Positions 18,249 to 26,585 of a stretch of 64,000 nt of DNA are shown here, piece by piece; position 1 is the stretch's first letter; each line of letters begins with the position of its first letter. Origin of the DNA: Pigmentiphaga sp. NML080357 (GTDB lineage: Bacteria; Pseudomonadota; Gammaproteobacteria; Burkholderiales; Burkholderiaceae_B); contig NZ_NINW01000028.1 in assembly GCF_002188465.1 (NCBI RefSeq), positions 62,001 to 126,000 on the forward strand. Direction: 5' to 3'. The position numbers and the translations under genes are program-made. A model generated the notes under the pieces. That model was not told the DNA's origin. It searched no databases and saw only the letters and a program-made list of their open reading frames with translations.

Positions 18249-18988
18249 AGTTCCACCCTTGGGCGCCACGAGAAGAGACGGTGCTCGATCGGCTTGAGGA
18301 TCGCCAGTTCGATCACGAGCATCACGATCGTGAATAGCAGCGTCCACGCCAGCACCTGGGGCATGTCGGCTAGCTGGTACCAGTAGAAGAGCTGGAAGCC
18401 TACGCCGTTGGGGCGGCCGATCAGTTCGACCAGCACAGCGATCTTCCAGATGATGCCCAGCCCGAAACGCACAGAGGCCATCACATAGGGAAGCACCTGC
18501 GGCAGGACCACACGCCGGAACACGGTCCACCTGCCCGCCTCGAACACCCGGGCCATCGCCACCAGCCGGGTGTCGATGTTCTTGACGCCTTCCCACAGGT
18601 TGATGGCGATCGAGGGCGCGGCCGTGATGCCGATGGCAACGACGGTAGCCGCCTCATTAAGGCCTAGCCATATGAAGCAGACCAGCGCGTAGCAGAGGCT
18701 GGGAACGGTCAGCCCCACCATCACCCACAGGTCGAGTGCCCGTTCCACCCGGCGATGGAGGCCCATCAGCACGCCGACCGGCACGCCGATCAGCATGGCC
18801 AGCGCGAGGCCGGCCACCACGCGGCCCAGTGTCATCCACAGGTGGGTCAGCACGTTGCCGGCGGCGATGTTCGCCGCAAGGGTCTGCAAGGTGAGCAGCG
18901 GACCGGGCAGCACCGAAGCCGTAAAGGCCAGCGAGAGCAGCCACCAGAGTACGATCGCTGCGGCGATGGATGCGAGCCTGATTATCAT
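18245..18988 (-). CDS. ABC transporter permease (SsuC/TauC-like)
   Basis: A 247-residue inner-membrane protein with about six hydrophobic helices. The coupling-helix EAA-type loop is seen in ARVFEAGRWTVFRRVVLPQVLPY near residue 150, which contacts the ATPase. It overlaps both neighbours by 4 bp, the amidohydrolase upstream and the ATPase downstream, which implies tight translational coupling in the IclR-led operon. Confidence 0.92.
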   Translation of the reverse strand: MIIRLASIAAAIVLWWLLSLAFTASVLPGPLLTLQTLAANIAAGNVLTHLWMTLGRVVAGLALAMLIGVPVGVLMGLHRRVERALDLWVMVGLTVPSLCYALVCFIWLGLNEAATVVAIGITAAPSIAINLWEGVKNIDTRLVAMARVFEAGRWTVFRRVVLPQVLPYVMASVRFGLGIIWKIAVLVELIGRPNGVGFQLFYWYQLADMPQVLAWTLLFTIVMLVIELAILKPIEHRLFSWRPRVEL

Positions 18989-20373
18989 GGGGTTCCTTTC
19001 AAGGTGCGATGGTGCCCGCGGCGGACGTGGGCACGCTCCAGGCTGCGTTCGGCCAGCGTCTCGGCGCGCGCAAGGAGGGCGGGTTCATCGATACGGGTCA
19101 GGCACCGGTCGCGCATCAGCCATTGCCCGTCGACCATGGCATCGCGCACGTCCGAGCCGCGGGCGCTGAAGACCAGCGCAGCTTCGAGATCGAAGGCTGG
19201 CACGAGATGGGGCTGGCGCAGGTCGATGGTGATGAGGTCCGCCTGCTTGCCCGTTTCCAGCGATCCCACTTGGCCGTCCAGGCCAAGGGCACGCGCACCC
19301 TCGACGGTTGCCATGCGCAGCGCCCGCCGTGCGTCCAGTACACGCGGGTCCCCGGCCGCGGTCTTGGCGGTCGCGCATGCGTACTTCATGCTTTCGAAAA
19401 GGTCCTGGCCGCAGTTGGCAGCCGGTCCGTTGGTGGCCAGGCCGCAGGTGATGCCGGCATCGAGGAAGGGGGCCAGCGGGGGAAAACCAGTCCCCCAGAA
19501 GAGGCGGGTCTGCGGATCGAGAATGACCGAGGTGCCGGTCTCGGCCAGCAACGCGACCTCGCGCGGGGAAAGGTCCGATACGCCGACCGCCTGCACGTCG
19601 GGGCCGAGGCAACCGGTTTCGTGCAGCAGCTCGACGTTACGTACGGGACGGCCATAGTGGCGTTCGATGATGCGATTGAACTCGGCCGATTCGGCCACGT
19701 GCATGTGCAGGCACAGGCCCAGTTCGCCGGCCAGCGCGCGGCTCGCGCGCAGCATGGATTCGTCCAGGGTCCAGGGCAGCAGTGGCCCGAACGACAGGCG
19801 CAGGCGTCCACCGGCGCTGCCGTGCCAGCGCGCATGCAGGGCGCGCACCCGCTCCGCCTGCTGCGCGGGCGTCTCGACGAAGGCCGGATCGAAGCGTAGC
19901 GCTTCGAATGCGCGGGCAACCGTGCCGCGGATGCCGGTACGCTCCATGGCGGCAAAGGCGCAGTCTTCAGGCGACACGGTATCCGACCGCGGGGCGAACA
20001 GATTCTCCACCAGGGTGGTGTTGCCGTTCTTCAGGTTCTCTACGCATCCGAGCGTCTGCGCCGCGAGCATGGCTTCGGCATCCAGCGCCCGCATCACCGG
20101 CATCTGCAGGTCGAGCCAGGAGAGCAGGTCGGTATTGGTGGCCAGCGTGCGGCCGAAGATCATGCACAGATGCGTGTGGCAATTGACCAGACCCGGCATG
20201 ACCACGCGGCCTGCAGCATCCTCGCGCCGGGCGTCGAGCTCGCGCGGCAGTCCGCCGCGCGGACCGACATATGCCAACCGCGAGTCCTCGACCAGCACGC
20301 AGCCGTCTTCGTGGATGTCGCCGGCGGGGTTCATGGTCAGTACGACCCCGTTCTCGATCAATGTGCGCGTCAT
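18985..20373 (-). CDS. Amidohydrolase (AtzA/TrzA/guanine-deaminase-like)
   Basis: A 462-residue metal-dependent hydrolase of the amidohydrolase superfamily. The first metal motif is NCHTHLCM near residue 65, the second is in LHMHVAES near 205, the late Asp is expected around GLATNGPAAN near 305, and the C-terminal composite sheet ends with QADLITIDL. Subfamily members deaminate or dechlorinate s-triazines, open cyclic amides, or act on guanine and cytosine-like rings. GGGAGGAG precedes the start. It lies in one operon with an ABC importer, so the imported compound is probably its substrate; proximity to the aminophenol dioxygenase makes a cyclic amide that releases an aminophenol one hypothesis. 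Confidence 0.88.
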   Translation of the reverse strand: MTRTLIENGVVLTMNPAGDIHEDGCVLVEDSRLAYVGPRGGLPRELDARREDAAGRVVMPGLVNCHTHLCMIFGRTLATNTDLLSWLDLQMPVMRALDAEAMLAAQTLGCVENLKNGNTTLVENLFAPRSDTVSPEDCAFAAMERTGIRGTVARAFEALRFDPAFVETPAQQAERVRALHARWHGSAGGRLRLSFGPLLPWTLDESMLRASRALAGELGLCLHMHVAESAEFNRIIERHYGRPVRNVELLHETGCLGPDVQAVGVSDLSPREVALLAETGTSVILDPQTRLFWGTGFPPLAPFLDAGITCGLATNGPAANCGQDLFESMKYACATAKTAAGDPRVLDARRALRMATVEGARALGLDGQVGSLETGKQADLITIDLRQPHLVPAFDLEAALVFSARGSDVRDAMVDGQWLMRDRCLTRIDEPALLARAETLAERSLERAHVRRGHHRTLKGTP

Positions 20374-20396
20374 AGGGACTCCTCCCGGAAAGCGTG

Positions 20397-21194
20397 TCAG
20401 GCCGCCGAGATGCGGCGAGCCTGCGATGACGAGGCCGCCTCGCTGATGTGCCGGGCGGCAGCCACTACCTGGAGGACAGCCTGCTTCAGGATCTTGTCCG
20501 GAAGACGGAAGGCCGGTGCCGCCACCGTGAGAGCGCCTATCAGCGCACCTGAAGGAAAGAAGGCCGGCGCGGAGATGCTGCGTACCCCCGCTTCGATCTC
20601 GCCATCGCTGATCGCATAGCCTCTGTCGCGAATTTCCTGCAATGCCCGTTCCAGCGCCTGAAGGTCCACAGGCCGGCTGCCGGCCCGGGCGGGACCTTGG
20701 CGCGGCAGCAGGCGCGCCCGTTCCGCCTCGCTCATGTAGGCCAGGTGGACCTTAGCCGAAGAGCCCAGGTGCAGCGGCACGTTGCGGACCGGATCCAGCG
20801 ACACTCGCACGGCCTGCCGGCTCTCCAGCGCCACCGCGCAGATGACCCGGTCGCCGATGCGGGTCGTGAAGAGCACGGTCTCTCCGCTGGCTGCTGCCAG
20901 CTCGTGGACGAACGGTTCGGCGATGGATGCCGACGTGCCGGGGTCCTCGCAACTGCGCACCAGGTTGACGAAGGCGGACCCGAGGCGGTAGTTGCCCGTG
21001 CCATCCACCTCTTCGATCAGCCCGCGCTCGCGCAGGATCTGCAGATAGCGGTAGGTGGAGCTGCGCGAGGTGCCGAAGCGCCGCGCGATGGCAAGCGCGG
21101 AATGCACCGCGCCTGGCGTGACGAACGACAGCCAGATGTCGATGATGCGTTCGAACGAGGGGTAGTGCGCCACACCTTCCTTCTGGATCGCCAT
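20397..21194 (-). CDS. IclR-family transcriptional regulator
   Basis: A 265-residue regulator. The N-terminal winged helix covers roughly residues 25-85, with ALAIARRFGTSRSSTYRYLQIL as helix-turn-helix. The effector domain includes GDRVICAVALESRQAVRV near 130 and the conserved LHLGSSAKVHLAY segment near 160. It is the first gene of the minus-strand operon, 23 bp upstream of the amidohydrolase, and so probably autoregulates together with the genes it serves. IclR proteins commonly bind the aromatic or carboxylate substrate of their pathway. Confidence 0.9.
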   Translation of the reverse strand: MAIQKEGVAHYPSFERIIDIWLSFVTPGAVHSALAIARRFGTSRSSTYRYLQILRERGLIEEVDGTGNYRLGSAFVNLVRSCEDPGTSASIAEPFVHELAAASGETVLFTTRIGDRVICAVALESRQAVRVSLDPVRNVPLHLGSSAKVHLAYMSEAERARLLPRQGPARAGSRPVDLQALERALQEIRDRGYAISDGEIEAGVRSISAPAFFPSGALIGALTVAAPAFRLPDKILKQAVLQVVAAARHISEAASSSQARRISAA

Positions 21195-21369
21195 GATCGC
21201 TCTCCGTGAGTCCGGCTATGCCGGACAAGGTGTGCCTGATTATAGGAATGCAAAAAAGGCGCTCAATGGCCAGTCCCGCCATGAGGGAATGCAGCGGCCG
21301 AATGCGGGAAATTCCTAGGAAGGTGAAAGAAGGGGGCGCCCCCGGCGTTCGCGCCCCGCGGCAAGGCCG

Positions 21370-22443
21370 TCAGCCGGCTTCGCGGTCCAGCAGCGCGCGC
21401 TTGCGCTCGACGCCCCACCGGTATCCCGACAGCGAGCCGTCGCTGCGCACCACGCGGTGGCACGGGATCGCGACGGCGAGGGGGTTCGCGGCGCACGCGC
21501 CGGCCACGGCGCGCACGGCCTTGGGCATGCCGATGCGCGCGGCGATGTCGGCATAGGTCGCGGTGCTGCCGGGCGGTATCTCCCGCAGCGCCTGCCATAC
21601 GCGTTCCTGGAAGGCGGTGCCGCGCACGTCCAGCGGCAGCTCCAGCCCGAGCGAGGGGGCTTCCACCAGGCCTACGACGCGCGCGACGACCTGCTCGAAG
21701 TCCCGGTCGCCGCCTACCAGCGTGGCGCGAGGGAACTGGTCCTGCAACTGCCGGACCAGCGCATCCGGATCTTCCCCCAGCAGGATGGCGCAGACGCCGC
21801 GCTCGCTCTGCGCAACGAGGATGGCGCCCAGCGAGCACTGCCCGACCGCGAAGCGGATGCGCGCATTGGCGCCGCCTTCGCGATAGTCCCTGGGACGCAT
21901 GCCCAGCATGCGGTCGGAGGCCTCGTAGAAGCGGCTGTTGGAATTGAAGCCGGCATCGTAGATCGCGTCGGTGACCGAGGCGCTTTCATGCAGCGTGCTG
22001 CGCAGCCTGCGGGCGCGGTGGGCCGAGGCGTAGGCCTTGGGCGTGAGCCCCGTGACGGCCTTGAATACGCGATGGAAGTGATAGACGCTCATGCCGGCGC
22101 GGGCGGCGAGAGTGTCCAGCGCGGGGACGGCATCCGACGCCTCGATCAGGCGGCAGGACTCGGCCACCAGCGCGGCGTGCTGCGCGGCGATCGTGGTGCG
22201 GTCGGCCGCCGCCCGCCGGCTGGGGCGATATCCGGCTGCTTCTGCCGCTTCCGGCGTGTCGAAGAATTCGACGTTCTCGGGTCGCGGCAGGCGTGTCGGG
22301 CTGCTGGGGCGGCAATAGATGCCCGTGGTCTTGACCGCATAGACGAACTGGTCGTCCGCGGTAGGATCGCGTGCCAGCACGGCGGCCCAGCGCGGGTCCG
22401 TGTCGGCGCCGGCGCGCGGCGTGGAAGGCGATGAGGGTTTCAT
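21370..22443 (-). CDS. ada: Ada-type methyltransferase/regulator with degenerate N-terminal zinc site
   Basis: A 357-residue protein with the order of Escherichia coli Ada: methylphosphotriester domain, AraC helix-turn-helix (residues about 95-195), RNase-H-like domain and O6-alkylguanine methyltransferase domain with the active-site PCHRVV near 330. The N-domain keeps the acceptor-type Cys44 (GIYCRPSS), but the other three zinc cysteines are replaced: Cys42 of E. coli by Ser48, Cys69 by Ser75 and Cys72 by Ala78 (RPSRRA). Repair of O6-methylguanine should be intact, while zinc-dependent phosphotriester repair and methylation-triggered activation are doubtful. The upstream ATG at 22467 is an alternative start adding 8 residues. 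Confidence 0.88.
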   Translation of the reverse strand: MKPSSPSTPRAGADTDPRWAAVLARDPTADDQFVYAVKTTGIYCRPSSPTRLPRPENVEFFDTPEAAEAAGYRPSRRAAADRTTIAAQHAALVAESCRLIEASDAVPALDTLAARAGMSVYHFHRVFKAVTGLTPKAYASAHRARRLRSTLHESASVTDAIYDAGFNSNSRFYEASDRMLGMRPRDYREGGANARIRFAVGQCSLGAILVAQSERGVCAILLGEDPDALVRQLQDQFPRATLVGGDRDFEQVVARVVGLVEAPSLGLELPLDVRGTAFQERVWQALREIPPGSTATYADIAARIGMPKAVRAVAGACAANPLAVAIPCHRVVRSDGSLSGYRWGVERKRALLDREAG

Positions 22444-22551
22444 GGCGGTTCGAGTTTTCCGGTGCATGGAAGCACTGTAGTGTCTCGAGCCCCGGGCGGC
22501 ACTCCGGCTCTTGCGGTCAAATTCCCGCGGACCGGGTGCACGAGGGCGGCA

Positions 22552-22911
22552 TCAGGCGCGGCGCTGGATGCCCGCCGTCGCGAACCAGGCCAGGCCCCAG
22601 CCGATCGCGATGCCCAGTCCGTCGGCAATGAGGTCCGTCCATTCCGCCGAACGGTTCGGCGTGAGGGATTGCAGGACCTCGATGAGCGCGCCGAAGGCCA
22701 GCAGGCCCGGCAGCCGGGGCCAGGCCGGTCCCGGATACGCGAACCGCGCCAGCGCCGCGAGCGTGGCGAATCCCAGCAGATGATTGGTCTTGTCCCATCC
22801 CGTCGTGGGCATGGGCGTGGCGGGTGGCAGCAGCGAGAGCACGAGTATGCCCAGCGCGGTCGCCCAGAACAGCGGCTTCCAGCCGCCGAAGGCGGTCAGG
22901 CGAGAAATCAT
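22552..22911 (-). CDS. VanZ-like family membrane protein
   Basis: A 119-residue protein with three to four hydrophobic helices: residues about 10-30, 40-60, 68-85 and 95-112. The VanZ-like pattern is visible as WDKTNHLLGFATLAALARF near 40, FGALIEVLQSLTPNRSAEWTDLIADGLG near 75, and a final helix. The function of chromosomal VanZ-like proteins is not established in general. It lies alone between ada and aqpZ on the same strand. Confidence 0.8.
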   Translation of the reverse strand: MISRLTAFGGWKPLFWATALGILVLSLLPPATPMPTTGWDKTNHLLGFATLAALARFAYPGPAWPRLPGLLAFGALIEVLQSLTPNRSAEWTDLIADGLGIAIGWGLAWFATAGIQRRA

Positions 22912-23071
22912 CGGTTTCCGGAGTCAGGGATGGCGCGGCGAAAGCCGCCGCGCGGTATCCCTATTATCGCCGCACATCCGGTCCCCGGCCCTACTCCCTT
23001 GGACCTAGACCCCCGGGGGGGCGCCGCGGATCCGGCCTTGCCGGTCCGCCGGCTTGCGGGAGCAGGCTTTC

Positions 23072-23764
23072 CTATTCCCGCGATTCCAGGAGACAGCGAT
23101 AGATGAGCCCGCCGATGATGCCGCCGATGAGCGGCACCACCCAGAACATCCACAACTGTTCCAGCGCCCAGCTACCCTGGAACACCGCGACACCCGTGCT
23201 TCGGGCCGGGTTGACCGAGGTATTGGTGACCGGGATGCTGATCAGGTGGATGAGGGTCAGCGCCAGGCCGATGGCCAGCGGCGCCATGCCGGCCGGCGCG
23301 CGCTTGTCCGTGGCGCCGTGGATCACGATCAGGAAGAAGGCGGTCAGCACGAGCTCGCAGACAATGGCGGCGGTCAGTCCGTAGCCGCCCGGCGAGTGTT
23401 CGCCGTAGCCGTTGGAGGCAAAGCCCGCGCTGGCGTCGAAGCCCGCTTTGCCGCTGGCGATCAGATAGAGCACGGCTCCCGCCGCGATGCCGCCTATGAC
23501 TTGCGCGATGAGATAGGGAATGGCGTCTTTGGCCGGAAAACGGCCGCCCGCTACCAGCCCCACCGTCACGGCGGGATTGAAATGCCCACCGGAAATGTGG
23601 CCTACGGCATAGGCCATGGTGACCACCGTCAGGCCGAATGCCAGCGCAACGCCGGCAAAGCCTATGCCCAACTCGGGAAAGGCGGCGGCCAGCACGGCGC
23701 TGCCACATCCGCCCAGCACCAACCAGAACGTACCCAGGAATTCCGCGCAAAGCCGTTTGCTCAT
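23072..23764 (-). CDS. aqpZ: Aquaporin Z, water channel
   Basis: A 230-residue MIP channel, close to the 231 residues of E. coli AqpZ. The start at 23764 ([19 protein letters not shown]) is preferred over an upstream one. Both NPA loops are present (HFNPAVTVG near 60, SVNPARSTG near 185). The water-selective ar/R filter residues His, Thr and Arg are seen in [18 protein letters not shown], matching AqpZ rather than glycerol facilitators. Six membrane helices are evident. It is probably monocistronic. Confidence 0.95.
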   Translation of the reverse strand: MSKRLCAEFLGTFWLVLGGCGSAVLAAAFPELGIGFAGVALAFGLTVVTMAYAVGHISGGHFNPAVTVGLVAGGRFPAKDAIPYLIAQVIGGIAAGAVLYLIASGKAGFDASAGFASNGYGEHSPGGYGLTAAIVCELVLTAFFLIVIHGATDKRAPAGMAPLAIGLALTLIHLISIPVTNTSVNPARSTGVAVFQGSWALEQLWMFWVVPLIGGIIGGLIYRCLLESRE

Positions 23765-23906
23765 ATATCCCCCATGCAGTGCAGTGGTTGAGTTGCACGC
23801 GGAGCAGGCACCCACTGCGGTTCGAGCGCAATAGCGGGCGAGATTTTATGAGGCGGTTGCGCCGCACTTCATCTGACGTTTGGGTTTGTTTAGTGTGTGA
23901 ACGAAA

Positions 23907-24605
23907 TCAGGCCGGCGCTTCTTCCATCGCCTGCAGGCCCTCAAGCACGCTGCGCTCGGTTCCCATGATGTGGCGGCGAAGCAATTCTGTTGCGACATCG
24001 GTCTTGCGCCCCAATACCGCATCGACGATGCGCTGGTGCTCGTCGTTCTTGTGACGGTCGGTCTGGCGGTGGCGCGCCGAGAAGCGCCGGAAGCGTTCGG
24101 CCTGGTCGAAGAGATTTTCCACCAGCCCCAACAGGAGCGGCGAAGTACAGCCCGAATAAATGCTCATGTGGAGCGCGCGGTGCCGTTCGGACCAGTCGTC
24201 GTCCAGCGCGACGGGGCCCTCGGGCAGCCGTTTCTCCACCAGGGCCAGGCTGTGATGGGCCGCGACCACGCGGCCTTCCCAGCGGTCGTCGCCATGCGCG
24301 ATGGCGTCGCGCAGCGTCTCGGTCTCGACCAGCAGCCGCACGCGCGTGAGATCCCGGACGGCGTCTGCATTGATGGGGGCGACGCGAAAGCCGCGGTGTT
24401 CCAGCGCGCGTACCAGGCCCTGCTGGACCAGCCGGCTGAGGGCCTCCCGCAGCGGACTGCTGCTCAAGCCAAGGCGGCGTTGCAGTTCATCGACACGCAG
24501 GCGCTGTCCGGGTTCGAAATCGCCGCGTATGAGCGCCCGCCGCAGGGCGAGATACGCCTGTTCGGTCAGGGGGAGCGCTTCGGTAACGGACGAGTCCTGG
24601 GCCAT
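23907..24605 (-). CDS. GntR/FadR-family transcriptional regulator (FCD domain)
   Basis: A 232-residue regulator starting MAQDSSVTEALP at 24605; longer in-frame starts run through the operator region and are unlikely. The winged helix occupies residues about 15-80 (GDFEPGQRLRVDELQRRLGLSSSPLREALSRL). The all-helical FCD effector domain follows, with the HRALHMSIYSGCTSPLL segment near 140 and a late RRHIMGTER helix carrying the metal-ligand His. It is divergent from a five-gene catabolic operon, and the 82 bp between them hold repeated TTGTGCACAA-type sites. Confidence 0.9.
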   Translation of the reverse strand: MAQDSSVTEALPLTEQAYLALRRALIRGDFEPGQRLRVDELQRRLGLSSSPLREALSRLVQQGLVRALEHRGFRVAPINADAVRDLTRVRLLVETETLRDAIAHGDDRWEGRVVAAHHSLALVEKRLPEGPVALDDDWSERHRALHMSIYSGCTSPLLLGLVENLFDQAERFRRFSARHRQTDRHKNDEHQRIVDAVLGRKTDVATELLRRHIMGTERSVLEGLQAMEEAPA

Positions 24606-24630
24606 GCGGCGACTATGCCAGAAACGGATG

Positions 24631-24679
24631 TTGCGCACAAATTCCATTTTGTGCACAATAAATAAAAATATGCACAAAA
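24631..24679. promoter_or_regulatory. Operator repeats between GntR gene and FAH operon
   Basis: TTGCGCACAA lies at 24631-24640, the perfect palindrome TTGTGCACAA at 24649-24658, and ATATGCACAAAA at 24668-24679. The GCACAA cores recur at 18-19 bp spacing, close to two helical turns. A FadR-type repressor binding here would control both divergent transcripts. The link to the adjacent GntR protein is inferred from position. Confidence 0.65.
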
Positions 24680-24687
24680 GGATGGTC

Positions 24688-25530
24688 ATGCGATTCATTT
24701 CATTCAAGAAGGCAGGGCAGGTGGGCTATGGCGTGCTCAAGGAAGCCGGCGTGGTGGATCTGACCGGCAGGCTGGATGCCCCGGATCTGCGCACGCTGCT
24801 GGCCCGTGGGCTGGAGCGGGAAGCTGCCGGGGTGGCAGCCGCCAATACGGCGGACTTCCCGCTCGAGGCGGTGGAACTGCTGCCCGTCATCCCGGAGCCG
24901 AGCAAGATCATCTGCGTGGGCATCAATTACGTGGCCCATGCGGCCGAGGCCGGGCGCACCGTGGGCAAGTATCCGGTGATCTTCCACCGGTTTGCGGACA
25001 CGCTGGTCGGCTCCGGCCAGCCGCTGCTGCGTCCGCGGGTTTCCGACCAGTTCGACTACGAAGGCGAGCTGGCGGTGGTGATTGGCAAGGGCGGCCGCCA
25101 CATCTCGCCCGACGATGCCATGTCGCACGTGGCGGGCTACACGGTCTTCAACGACGCCTCGGTGCGCGACTGGCAGTTCCATACTCACCAGTACGGCATG
25201 GGCAAGAACTTCGCGGCCACGGGAGCGCTCGGCCCGTGGATGGTCACGGCCGACGAAATCGCGGACTACCGCAAGCTGGAATTGCGGACCTATCTCAACG
25301 GCGAACAGGTGCAGGAGGGCAGGCTGGACCAGCTCGCGTTCGACATTCCCCATCTCATTGCCTACGTGTCCCAGGCGTTGCCCTGGAACCCGGGCGACAT
25401 CCTCGCCACCGGCACGCCCAGCGGCATCGGCTTCAAGCGCAATCCGCCGCTGCTGCTCAAGGAAGGCGACACCGTGCGCATCGATGTCACGCAGGTCGGC
25501 ACGCTGGTGAATCCCGTCATGAACGAGTAG
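24688..25530 (+). CDS. Fumarylacetoacetate hydrolase (FAH) family protein
   Basis: A 280-residue FAH-superfamily enzyme. The ATG at 24688 (MRFISFKKAG) is preferred because AAAGGA sits just upstream; ATGs at 24670 and 24682 are in frame but lie within the operator repeats. Core motifs are VGINYVAHAAEAG near 80, FDYEGELAVVIGKGGR near 120 with the metal-binding glutamates, VFNDASVRDWQ near 155 and GDILATGTPSGIGF near 240. It opens a five-gene operon and is distinct from the FAH gene at 407, with its own regulator. The substrate is a 2-oxo acid or related diketone that cannot be specified. Confidence 0.88.
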   Translation: MRFISFKKAGQVGYGVLKEAGVVDLTGRLDAPDLRTLLARGLEREAAGVAAANTADFPLEAVELLPVIPEPSKIICVGINYVAHAAEAGRTVGKYPVIFHRFADTLVGSGQPLLRPRVSDQFDYEGELAVVIGKGGRHISPDDAMSHVAGYTVFNDASVRDWQFHTHQYGMGKNFAATGALGPWMVTADEIADYRKLELRTYLNGEQVQEGRLDQLAFDIPHLIAYVSQALPWNPGDILATGTPSGIGFKRNPPLLLKEGDTVRIDVTQVGTLVNPVMNE

Positions 25531-25586
25531 CGGTGCCGCCGCGCAGCCGGCGCCGCTTCCATCTAGAAAAAACAGGAGAGAGACAC

Positions 25587-26552
25587 ATGCGCCAATGGAG
25601 ACTGACGGCAGGCCTGTGCCTGGCGGTGGCAACGCACGTCCAGGCAGCGGATTTTCCGCAGCCGGGGCAGGCGGTGCGCATCGTGCATGGCTACGCGGCG
25701 GGGGGCAATGCGGACATCATTTCGCGTGTCGTGGGACAGGAAATGTCGAAGAGCATGGGCGTGCCCTTCGTCGTCGAGCCGAAAACCGGCGCGGGCGGCA
25801 ACATCGCATCCCAGGTGGTGGCCAAGTCGGCGGCCGACGGCCAGACGCTGGTCATGCTGATGGGAGGACACAGCGTCAGCGGCGCGTTGAGCGACAAGCT
25901 GGGATTCGATCCGGTCAACGACTTCTCCATGATTTCCACGGTGATGAATTTTCCGTTCTTCATCATGGTCAAGCGCGACTCGCCGCTCAAGAGCGTGGCC
26001 GATCTCGCCGGCGCGATGAAGCAGCGCAGCGGCGGGGTGACATACGGCTCGGCGGGCATCGGAACCACGCAGCACCTGACCGGCGAATTGCTCAGCGCGC
26101 AGGCCGGGGTACCCCTGCTGCACGTGCCCTATCGGGGCGGCGCCGCGGCGCTGACCGGCATGCTGGGAGGCGAGGTGGATTTCGTGATCGATACGGCCAC
26201 GGTCGCGGTGCCGCAGCTCAAGGCCGGCTCCATCCGTGTGCTGGCCGTGACCAGCCGCCAGCGGTGGAGCGGCCTGCCTGACGTGCCGACGCTGGACGAG
26301 TCGGGCTTTCCCGGTTTCGACGTCAGTTCCTGGGCCGGCCTGGCCGCGCCGGCGAAGACGCCGCCCGCCATCGTCGATCGCCTCAACGCCGAGCTGCGCA
26401 AGGCGCTGGCCGCGCCCGAGGTCCAGGAAAAACTGGGCCAGATCGGCGGCGAGGTGGCGACGGGTTCGCCGGCCGACATGCGGCTGCGCATCAGCCGGGA
26501 AATCGACCGCTACCTGGCCGTCGCCAGGGACAAGAACATTCCCCGACTCTAA
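25587..26552 (+). CDS. Tripartite tricarboxylate transporter (Bug/TctC) receptor
   Basis: A 321-residue periplasmic receptor with signal peptide MRQWRLTAGLCLAVATHVQA and a strong CAGGAGAGAG ribosome site. Hallmarks are IVHGYAAGGNADIISRVVGQ at the mature N-terminus (the usual VPF-PPGG is altered to HGYAAGG), VVEPKTGAGGN near 65, HVPYRGGAAALTGMLGGEVDF near 180 and LAAPAKTPPA near 255. It is the second gene of the GntR-controlled operon. No TctA/TctB genes accompany it. Confidence 0.9.
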   Translation: MRQWRLTAGLCLAVATHVQAADFPQPGQAVRIVHGYAAGGNADIISRVVGQEMSKSMGVPFVVEPKTGAGGNIASQVVAKSAADGQTLVMLMGGHSVSGALSDKLGFDPVNDFSMISTVMNFPFFIMVKRDSPLKSVADLAGAMKQRSGGVTYGSAGIGTTQHLTGELLSAQAGVPLLHVPYRGGAAALTGMLGGEVDFVIDTATVAVPQLKAGSIRVLAVTSRQRWSGLPDVPTLDESGFPGFDVSSWAGLAAPAKTPPAIVDRLNAELRKALAAPEVQEKLGQIGGEVATGSPADMRLRISREIDRYLAVARDKNIPRL

Positions 26553-26585
26553 ACTGCGCGCCTATCCCGATCTCAAGCCATTCAA

